This document shows positions 1-4,986 of a stretch of 5,748 nt of DNA, piece after piece; positions within the stretch are counted from its first letter, which is position 1, and every line of letters begins with the position of its first letter. Location: positions 1 through 5,748 of the forward strand of contig QGUS01000119.1 of the NCBI GenBank assembly GCA_003242515.1, in the 5' to 3' direction. The notes beneath the pieces were generated by a model. The model saw only the letters and a list, made by a program, of their open reading frames with translations. It was not told where the DNA came from and searched no databases. The position numbers and the translations under genes were made by a program. The stretch comes from Actinomycetota bacterium (lineage in GTDB: Bacteria > Actinomycetota > Acidimicrobiia > Spongiisociales > ZC4RG35).

Positions 1-1554
1 CGTCGCCATCGACGGCGCGCAGAGCAGGTCGGCGCAGCGCCGCTCCTCCTCCGGCGTGAGGATCCCCGTGCCGATCAGGTGCCCGATGTTGGAGGTCAGG
101 GTGTCCACGGCTTTGCCCTCGAAGTCGAGCGCCACGGCCGGGTACTCGCCCTCCGGGGTGGCCACCCAGAACCGCTCCCGGAACCGCTCCGCCAGGTTGG
201 CGGCCCACCGCCGCAGCTCCTCTCCCCCGTCTTCGCCGAGGGCGTCGAGCAGGGCGGCGCCGCGCACCGCGGCCTCGTAGGCGTAGGCCTGGACCTCGCA
301 GAGGGCGATCGGGCCCTGGGCCTGGCTGCCGTCACGCCACTGGATCGAGTTGCCGGAGTCCTTCCAGCCCTGGTTGCGGAGACCGTGGCCCGACTCGTCG
401 TGATAGTCGACGAAGCCGTTCGAGCTCCTGGAGCTTCGCTCCCGCAGCCAGTCGAGGGCGGAGCGCATCACCGGAAGCAGCGGACGGATCGCCTCCTCCG
501 GCATGCCCGCATCGAAGGCGTCGGCGAGGAGGCACACCCACAGCGGCGTGGCATCGACCGACCCGTAGTAGAGGGCCGGGAGCCACACGTCCTCGTTGGG
601 GAGCCGCAGGGTGTCGCTCCGCAGCTCGTGCGGCATCTTCCCGGGCGACTCCGACGAGTCCCGGTCCTCCTTGTTGCCCTGGAGCCGGGCCAGGACCCTG
701 AGGGTCGAGGCGGCCAGGTCGACGTTGTCGGGCATGAGCAGCCGGGCCGCCCAGATCGAGTCCCTGCCGAACAGGGTCAGGAACCAGGGGGCGCCGGCGG
801 CGAAGAAGACGTCCTCGGGGGCGACAGGCAGGGTGAGCCGGAGGGCGTCAAGGTCGGACCGGGCCTGCTCCAGCCACCGGGCGAGCCTGGGCTCGTGGGT
901 GGCGGGGACCCGCACCCGCGGCGCATCCTCGGGGGCCGGCCCCACGACCATGGTCGGGTCGGTGATGTCCACCGCCCACTCGACGGCAGCACTGGACCGG
1001 GGACCGACGCTCACTGCCCAGGTCAGGACGAGGTCGGGACCCTCGCGGGTCACGGAAGCGCCCGGTGCGAAGAGCCGGAACATACGGGTCCCGTCGGTGA
1101 TCGCGTCGCCGTCCTCCTTCCACTCGACCCCCATGGCCACACCTGCCTTCACCTCCTGCATCGGGGAGAAGTCGGGTGTGAGGCGGACCGTCACGGTCGT
1201 GGAGATGAAGTGCCCGAGGTGCGACTCGACCACCAGCCGCTCGGTCATCCCGCCCGGCCGCACCAGACGCTCGCGCAGCATGCGGACCGTCGGGTCCGGT
1301 GCGTCGTCGTCGATGCCCCGGAGCAGGCCGACGAAGGTGACCCGGTCGGCACCGTCGGGGACGAAGCCGACACCCTCCACCCTGCTGTCGGCGAACTCGA
1401 GCTCCACCCGGCGCAGCACCCGGGTGTCTCCGTGGTAGACGCCGTGGATCGGGGCAGCTCCGATGTCGCCGTCCTCGCCCGACCACACTTGCGTGGGTGC
1501 TTCGAGCGCGAGGACAGCGTCGTGCAGGAGAGGCTGCCTGTAGATCGAGGTCAT
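1..1554 (-). CDS. Glycogen-debranching-type glucosidase (amylo-alpha-1,6-glucosidase family), 3' end beyond left edge
   Basis: Seen: an open frame of 518 codons runs from ATG at 1554 off the left edge with no stop. Residues about 15-205 form a beta-rich N-terminal region (for example HGVYHGDTRVLRRVE at 38-52) like the N-terminal domain of bacterial glycogen-debranching proteins. From about 225 a helical (alpha/alpha)6-type glucosidase domain begins, with FAAGAPWFLTLFGRDSIWAA (251-270), NQGWKDSGNS (394-403) and GPIALCEVQAYAYEAA (414-429). Family members are usually roughly 700 residues, so the last quarter is probably missing. There is no signal peptide, so it should be cytoplasmic. The ATG overlaps the upstream permease stop as ATGA and has no strong Shine-Dalgarno of its own, suggesting translational coupling. 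Inferred role: hydrolysis of glucosyl linkages in the sugar brought in by the adjacent transporter. True specificity (alpha-1,6 branch, glucosylglycerate-like or other alpha-glucoside) is not settled. Position 402 is Asn where I recall Asp in relatives. Confidence 0.9.
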   Translation of the reverse strand, partial: MTSIYRQPLLHDAVLALEAPTQVWSGEDGDIGAAPIHGVYHGDTRVLRRVELEFADSRVEGVGFVPDGADRVTFVGLLRGIDDDAPDPTVRMLRERLVRPGGMTERLVVESHLGHFISTTVTVRLTPDFSPMQEVKAGVAMGVEWKEDGDAITDGTRMFRLFAPGASVTREGPDLVLTWAVSVGPRSSAAVEWAVDITDPTMVVGPAPEDAPRVRVPATHEPRLARWLEQARSDLDALRLTLPVAPEDVFFAAGAPWFLTLFGRDSIWAARLLMPDNVDLAASTLRVLARLQGNKEDRDSSESPGKMPHELRSDTLRLPNEDVWLPALYYGSVDATPLWVCLLADAFDAGMPEEAIRPLLPVMRSALDWLRERSSRSSNGFVDYHDESGHGLRNQGWKDSGNSIQWRDGSQAQGPIALCEVQAYAYEAAVRGAALLDALGEDGGEELRRWAANLAERFRERFWVATPEGEYPAVALDFEGKAVDTLTSNIGHLIGTGILTPEEERRCADLLCAPSMAT

Positions 1555-2420
1555 TCTTTGACAGCGCCTTCGGTGACGCTCATGATCTGGCGCTGGAAGA
1601 TGAAGAACAAGATCGCCACCGGGATCGTCATGATCAGGGCGGCGGCGAGCTTCAACGGGTACTGCGTGCCCTGCCCCAGCTGACCGCTGGCGAGCTGAGC
1701 GACACCCTTGGTGAGGGTGATCAGCTCGGGGTCCTGGGAAGCCACGATGAAGTGGCTCAACTCGTTCCAGGAGCCCTGGAACGAAAGGATGATGATCGTG
1801 ATCAGCGCCGGCCGGGCCATCGGCAGGACGATCGACCAGAAGGTCCGGAACGCCCCGGCACCGTCGATCCGGGCCTGCTCCTCCACCGACACCGGGATCG
1901 ACTCGAAGTAGTTCTTCATGATGAACACGCCCGCGGCGTCGACCAGGAGCGGGATGATCAGGCCGGCGAACGAGTTGTAGATCTGCAGCTGCCGGATCAC
2001 GAGGAACCTGGGGATGAGCAGCACGACGCCCGGCACCGACATCACGGCGATCAGCAGGGCGAACACCACGTTTCGGCCCCGGTAGTGGAGCCGGGCAAGG
2101 GCGTAGCCCGCCAGGGAGTCGAAGAACACCCGGCCTGCGGTGACGAACAGCGTCACGATGACGCTGTTGCGGAACCACAACGGGAAGTCCGAGACCAGGA
2201 AGAGACGCCGGTAGGCCTCGGTGGTGAAGGTCTTCGGGATCAGCGAGATGGCGTTCGACGCCGCCTCGGACTCCGTCTTGAACGACGTGGCCACCTGCAC
2301 CAGGAACGGGTAGATGTAGATGACGGCCAGGAAGACCAACAGCGCGTAGAGGGCCACCTGGCGCCAGAGCCGGGCGCCGATCAGGTCTCGCCGGCGGGAG
2401 GTGGCGGCAGCGGTGGTCAT
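1551..2420 (-). CDS. Carbohydrate ABC transporter permease, MalG type
   Basis: A 289-residue inner-membrane permease of the binding-protein-dependent sugar transporter family (CUT1, MalG/UgpE-like), one half of the transmembrane channel. Hydrophobic segments are visible at about 22-45, 86-106, 117-140, 150-170, 204-222 and 258-275, giving the six helices normal for MalG. The cytoplasmic EAA loop, which docks the ATPase, reads EEQARIDGAGAFRTFWSIVLP at 180-200; the usual second Ala of the motif is Gln here. The C-terminus SVTEGAVKE is the typical MalG-type ending. The chosen ATG at 2420 overlaps the upstream permease stop as ATGA and has GGAGG (2428-2432) seven bases before it, a strong ribosome site. 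The same frame stays open far upstream through the other permease, but that part is not protein-like for this family. Its stop overlaps the glucosidase start, also as ATGA. Confidence 0.96.
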   Translation of the reverse strand: MTTAAATSRRRDLIGARLWRQVALYALLVFLAVIYIYPFLVQVATSFKTESEAASNAISLIPKTFTTEAYRRLFLVSDFPLWFRNSVIVTLFVTAGRVFFDSLAGYALARLHYRGRNVVFALLIAVMSVPGVVLLIPRFLVIRQLQIYNSFAGLIIPLLVDAAGVFIMKNYFESIPVSVEEQARIDGAGAFRTFWSIVLPMARPALITIIILSFQGSWNELSHFIVASQDPELITLTKGVAQLASGQLGQGTQYPLKLAAALIMTIPVAILFFIFQRQIMSVTEGAVKE

Positions 2421-3514
2421 CGTGCCCCCTCCGCGGCCGGCTTGCGCTTCTCCTTGGGCTGCTTGGGCGTCCGCTCCCGCAGCAGCCACCGCTGGAAGGC
2501 CGTGAAGATCACGATGATGAAGAACAGGATGAACGCCATGGCCGCGCCCTGGCCCCACTCCTGCTGGCGGAACGCACGGGAGTAGGACAGGTAGGCAGGA
2601 GTCAGCGTCGTCTTCGCCGGGTCGCCCGCGGTGCCGGTGTAGATCTGGTCGAACACCTGCCAGCAGCCGATCAGTCCCAGGGTGATGACCGTGAAGAGGG
2701 TGGGCCGCAGCAGCGGCAGGGTCACCTTCCAAAAGCGCTGCCAAGCGGTGGCACCGTCGATCATGGCCGCCTCGTGGACGTCGTGACCGACGTTCTGGAG
2801 GCCGGCGAGGAAGAGCAGCATCATGGTCCCGCTGGTGGTGAACACCGCCATGAGGATGAGGGCGGTCATGGCCATGGACGGCCCGGAGAGCCAGTCCCAC
2901 CACGAGACGTTGAGGAAACCGTGCGAGGTGAGGAACTCCGGCCCCTGCTCGATCCCGAGGTTGGCGAGCAGGGCGTGGCCCACCCCCGTCGGGTCGTTGA
3001 ACCAGTTGGGGCCGTGGACGCCGAACCAGGCGAGGATCTGGTTGATCACCCCGCTGCCGGTGAAGAGGAAGAGCCAGAGGACCGTGATGGCCACCGAGCT
3101 GGTGACCGACGGGAAGTAGAACGCGGTCCTGAAGAACCCGCGGCCCTTGAGCACCGCGTTGTTGACCAGCACCGCGAGGAAGAGCGACAGGGCGGTCTGG
3201 AGCGGCACGACCAGGACCACGTACCAGAAGTTGTTCTTGATCGCGGTGCCGAAGTCGCGGGCACCGAGACCCGACTCGAAGAGGAGGTCCGTGTAGTTGT
3301 CGAAGCCGACGAAGTTGACCCGGCCGGACAGGGGGCTCCCCCGGCCACCCCAGTCGGAGAAGCTGACCCAGAGGGCCATCACCACCGGGATGAGCAGGAA
3401 GACCCCGAGGATGATCACGACCGGGGCGGTGAAGACCCACCCGGCCACGGCTTCGCCGCGCCGGATCCCGGAGGATCCGGCGCGGCAAGCCTTCGAGCCC
3501 GTCCTGTCACTCAT
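2417..3514 (-). CDS. Carbohydrate ABC transporter permease, MalF type
   Basis: A 365-residue membrane permease, partner of the MalG-type protein. The N-terminus is short, polar and basic, followed by the first helix (about 24-50, VAGWVFTAPVVIILGVFLLIP). Further hydrophobic segments lie at about 96-118, 136-154, 211-238, 272-290 and 325-342. The EAA loop is HEAAMIDGATAWQRFWKVTLP at 247-267 with the key Glu, Ala, Gly and Leu-Pro. An extended loop of Trp-rich, non-hydrophobic sequence (about 165-210) separates helices 3 and 4; I recall this as characteristic of an actinobacterial MalF subgroup. The tail (346-365) is basic and probably cytoplasmic. The gene begins 20 nt after the binding-protein stop and shares ATGA with the next gene. 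Its own ribosome site is poor (only AGGG, 13 bases before ATG), and a very stable hairpin sits at codons 8-22. A GTG at codon 23 is an alternative start, but it lacks a ribosome site and would remove the basic N-terminus. Confidence 0.95.
   Translation of the reverse strand: MSDRTGSKACRAGSSGIRRGEAVAGWVFTAPVVIILGVFLLIPVVMALWVSFSDWGGRGSPLSGRVNFVGFDNYTDLLFESGLGARDFGTAIKNNFWYVVLVVPLQTALSLFLAVLVNNAVLKGRGFFRTAFYFPSVTSSVAITVLWLFLFTGSGVINQILAWFGVHGPNWFNDPTGVGHALLANLGIEQGPEFLTSHGFLNVSWWDWLSGPSMAMTALILMAVFTTSGTMMLLFLAGLQNVGHDVHEAAMIDGATAWQRFWKVTLPLLRPTLFTVITLGLIGCWQVFDQIYTGTAGDPAKTTLTPAYLSYSRAFRQQEWGQGAAMAFILFFIIVIFTAFQRWLLRERTPKQPKEKRKPAAEGAR
2428..2432 (-). promoter_or_regulatory. Ribosome binding site of the MalG-type permease
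   Basis: GGAGG on the minus strand, seven bases before the ATG at 2420 and inside the last codons of the upstream permease. It fixes the start of the MalG-type protein and shows that the long open frame extending upstream of it is not used. Of the three downstream genes this is the only one with a textbook site. Confidence 0.8.
3449..3491 (-). other. Long stable RNA hairpin with UNCG-type tetraloop in the 5' coding region of the MalF-type gene
   Basis: Seen: 3455-3468 is the exact reverse complement of 3473-3486 (14 bp), with a 4-nt loop at 3469-3472. The stem continues for 5 more bp (3449-3453 with 3487-3491) past a single bulged base at 3454, giving 19 bp in 43 nt. In the mRNA the loop is UCCG closed by C-G, the extra-stable UNCG class. 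The stem starts 24 nt into the coding sequence. It encodes part of the variable cytoplasmic N-terminus, so protein conservation does not explain it. There is no following T-run, so it is not a standard intrinsic terminator. Inferred role: mRNA stabiliser or processing barrier for the upstream binding-protein message, or a brake on permease translation, analogous to the malE-malF intercistronic REP element of E. coli. The pairing is certain; the function is inferred. Confidence 0.85.
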
Positions 3515-3534
3515 GGTTCAGACGGGCCCTAGTT

Positions 3535-4776
3535 CTACTCCGAGAGGATGGCCTCGAGGTTGCTCTGAACCTGGTCGAGGATCGCCTTCGGATCGGCGGT
3601 CTTCAGCTGGCCGAGCTGGGCGTTGAAGTCGCCGATGACGTCACCGATGCCGGCGACGACCGGCTGCCACTGCGCGTACTCGGCGCCGTCGAGGAAGGCC
3701 ACCATGGAGGGGTTCGCCTGCTTCCACTGGTCGGCAGCGGACTTCACGGCAGGCATCGGGCCGAAGGCCTCGGCGAACTTGAGCATCTGCTCGGCCGAGG
3801 TCAGGTACTCGACGAGGTCGAGGGCGGCCTGCTGGTTCGGGCTGTCGGCGGCCATGCCCCAGCAGTTGGTGTACTGCAGGGTGCCCTTTCCGGCCGGCCC
3901 GGCGGGAAGCTCGACCACCGTGTAGGAGATGTCCGGGTGGTCGTTCCGCATGAAGCCGGTGATCCAGTTGCCCTCGATCACCATCGCGGCCACCTGCTTG
4001 CCGAAGGCGTCGCCACCCCAGCCGGCGTCGATGTCGGCGGCGTAGGCGAAGATCCCCTCGTTGAGGGCGTCCTTCACGTACTGCAGGGCCTGGACGTTGG
4101 CATCGCTGTTGGCGACGGCGTTGCCGTTCTCGACGAGGGCGCCACCGGCCTCGGCCATGAACACACCGATGCGCTGCCACTCGGCGCCGAAGGCGAGCCC
4201 GACGTGGTCATCGGTGGTCACCTTGCGGGCGACGTCGGTGAGCTCCTCCCAGGTGGTCGGATAGTCGTCGGCGGTGAGGCCGGCCTCCTCCCACATGGCG
4301 TCGTTGATGATGAGCGCCAGGGTCGAGAAGTCCTTCGGGGCGCAGTAGAACTCACCGTCGACGGTGAAGTTGTTCACCAGCGCCTCGTAGAAGTCGTCCT
4401 TGTTGTCCAGGTACTTGCCGTAGGCCTTGACCGACCCGTTGGCGGCGAAGCCGACGAGCTGGTCCGGCGACATGTAGAACAGGTCCGCCGGCTCGCCCGA
4501 GGCGAAGCCCTGGGCCAGCTCCTGCCCGAGGTCCGTGGCGACGAGCACCTCGGCCTGGACGCCGGACTCGGCCGACCAGGCGGCAACGGCCTCCTTGACG
4601 GCGTTGGTCTCGGCGTCGCCCGACGACCCGATCAGGACCGTGATGGGATCGTCCGACGAGGTGAGATCACCATCGCCGCCCTCGGAGCCGTCGTCACCGC
4701 ACGCCGCGAGCACGAGAGCGCTCACCAGGAGGAGCGCGAGCGCCCGCCAGCGGAGACGAGTCTGCTTGCGTGTCAT
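3535..4776 (-). CDS. Lipoprotein carbohydrate-binding protein of the ABC transporter (SBP family 1)
   Basis: A 413-residue extracellular solute-binding protein that captures the sugar and delivers it to the two permeases. Residues 1-25 are a lipoprotein signal peptide: a basic start (MTRKQTRLRWR), a hydrophobic core (ALALLLVSALVL) and the lipobox LAAC with the lipidated Cys at 26. A Gly/Asp/Ser-rich tether follows (27-43). The mature part starts with ITVLIGSSGDAETNAVKEAVAAW (45-67), the usual first strand and helix of MalE/UgpB-like proteins. FYMSPDQLVGFAANGSVKAYGKYL (100-123), DYPTTWEELTDVARKV (171-186) and AAMVIEGNW (263-271) are family-typical. Aromatics such as Trp200, Trp253, Trp271, Trp306 and Trp370 could line the sugar site. 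The start is set by AAGGAG eight bases upstream; the frame is open to an earlier ATG at 4893, but that lies inside the operator and spoils the signal peptide. The only mature cysteines besides Cys26 are Cys145 and Cys305. The ligand is unknown; the glucosidase neighbour suggests an alpha-glucoside. Confidence 0.97.
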   Translation of the reverse strand: MTRKQTRLRWRALALLLVSALVLAACGDDGSEGGDGDLTSSDDPITVLIGSSGDAETNAVKEAVAAWSAESGVQAEVLVATDLGQELAQGFASGEPADLFYMSPDQLVGFAANGSVKAYGKYLDNKDDFYEALVNNFTVDGEFYCAPKDFSTLALIINDAMWEEAGLTADDYPTTWEELTDVARKVTTDDHVGLAFGAEWQRIGVFMAEAGGALVENGNAVANSDANVQALQYVKDALNEGIFAYAADIDAGWGGDAFGKQVAAMVIEGNWITGFMRNDHPDISYTVVELPAGPAGKGTLQYTNCWGMAADSPNQQAALDLVEYLTSAEQMLKFAEAFGPMPAVKSAADQWKQANPSMVAFLDGAEYAQWQPVVAGIGDVIGDFNAQLGQLKTADPKAILDQVQSNLEAILSE

Positions 4777-4784
4777 GTACCTAG

Positions 4785-4790
4785 CTCCTT
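4785..4790 (-). promoter_or_regulatory. Ribosome binding site of the binding protein
   Basis: AAGGAG on the minus strand, eight bases before ATG at 4776. It is much stronger than the site before the MalF-type permease, consistent with high expression of the binding protein. It decides the start in favour of 4776 over the upstream in-frame ATG at 4893. Confidence 0.85.
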
Positions 4791-4808
4791 CTGCTGGAAC
4801 TGACTTGA

Positions 4809-4848
4809 CGACCGCGGGTCGCTTTCGAGGAACCACAGGGGTCCCCTG
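4809..4848 (-). repeat. Two short inverted repeats in the operon leader
   Basis: CGACC-GCG-GGTCG (4809-4821) and CAGGGG-T-CCCCTG (4836-4848) lie between the proposed transcription start and the binding-protein ribosome site, within a leader of about 127 nt. The first could form a small RNA hairpin. The second has a one-base centre and cannot close as a tight hairpin, so it would be a protein-binding palindrome if it is functional. Short palindromes are frequent in GC-rich DNA, so both may be chance. Confidence 0.4.
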
Positions 4849-4877
4849 ACGGATCCAGCCCGCGGGGTGTCGAATGA

Positions 4878-4897
4878 GCATTTGAACGATCAAATGC
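4878..4897. promoter_or_regulatory. Candidate LacI-family operator
   Basis: A perfect inverted repeat, GCATTTGA-ACGA-TCAAATGC: 8-bp arms around four bases, 20 bp in all, with a CpG at the exact centre. LacI/GalR-family repressors typically bind such even palindromes with central CG, into which the hinge leucine inserts; the divergent repressor has that residue (Leu61). The arms are AT-rich in a GC-rich region, so chance is unlikely. By the promoter assignment here it covers about +6 to +25 of the transporter operon and overlaps the -35 area of the repressor's own candidate promoter, allowing repression of both. Binding is inferred, not shown. Confidence 0.8.
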
Positions 4898-4919
4898 CAT
4901 CGCGGCCGGAGGCTATCCT
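4890..4919 (+). promoter_or_regulatory. Weak candidate promoter of the LacI-family gene
   Basis: A plausible -10, TATCCT (4914-4919), lies 67 bases before the repressor ATG. The best spaced -35 is poor (TCAAAT at 4890-4895, 18-base spacer) and falls inside the operator. The -10 shares two bases with the -10 of the opposite promoter, so polymerase could not occupy both at once. The assignment rests on position and the -10 only. Confidence 0.35.
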
Positions 4920-4939
4920 GATTCCCGAGTCTGCGTCAA
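4910..4939 (-). promoter_or_regulatory. Candidate sigma70-type promoter of the transporter operon
   Basis: On the minus strand, -35 TTGACG (4939-4934) and -10 TAGCCT (4915-4910) are separated by 18 bases. The -35 matches five of six consensus bases; the -10 keeps the TA and final T that matter most in actinobacteria. The predicted start near 4903 puts the operator palindrome immediately downstream, a classic roadblock arrangement, and gives a leader of about 127 nt before ATG 4776. Confidence 0.55.
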
Positions 4940-4986
4940 GTGAGCCCAGGGGTCAGGTCATAGAGCGGGTCAAGAAGTCCAGAAGA

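Noticed and set aside
932..943. Perfect 12-bp palindrome GGGGCCGGCCCC in the glucosidase gene
   Set aside because: Built only from G and C within coding sequence of a GC-rich genome; expected by chance and has no positional context.
79..1683. A 534-codon plus-strand open frame across the glucosidase gene
   Set aside because: It is antisense to a clear glucosidase and has the Gly/Pro/Arg/His/Val-rich composition of a GC-rich shadow frame, with no recognisable domain. High third-position GC on the real strand removes stops from this frame.
2866..2878. CATGGCCATG palindrome in the MalF-type gene
   Set aside because: It follows from Met-Ala-Met codons in a membrane helix and has no regulatory context.
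3446..3448. GTG at codon 23 as the true start of the MalF-type permease, which would leave the hairpin untranslated
   Set aside because: No Shine-Dalgarno before it, and it would delete the basic N-terminus usual before helix 1. It is kept only as a minor alternative.
1551..3488. A 645-codon minus-strand frame that could look like a fusion ending in the MalG-type permease
   Set aside because: Only the part from 2420 down is permease. The upstream part is the shifted frame of the MalF-type gene, Arg/Pro/His-rich and without membrane segments. The ATG at 2420 with GGAGG in front is the real start.
3449..3491. Intrinsic terminator between binding protein and permeases
   Set aside because: No T-run follows the stem on the minus strand and the hairpin lies inside an intact coding sequence, so full termination is not supported; partial attenuation remains possible.
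2774..3532. Plus-strand open frame opposite the MalF-type gene, rich in Glu, Asp, His and Arg
   Set aside because: The composition is the reverse complement of hydrophobic membrane codons; it has no domain and its start has no ribosome site.
3937..4803. Plus-strand open frame of 288 codons opposite the binding-protein gene
   Set aside because: Shadow of the binding-protein gene; low-complexity Gly/Val/Leu/Glu composition and no recognisable fold.
4777..4893. N-terminal extension of the binding protein from an in-frame ATG at 4893
   Set aside because: It would put 39 residues before a perfect lipoprotein signal peptide, and the ATG lies inside the operator. The ATG at 4776 has a proper ribosome site.
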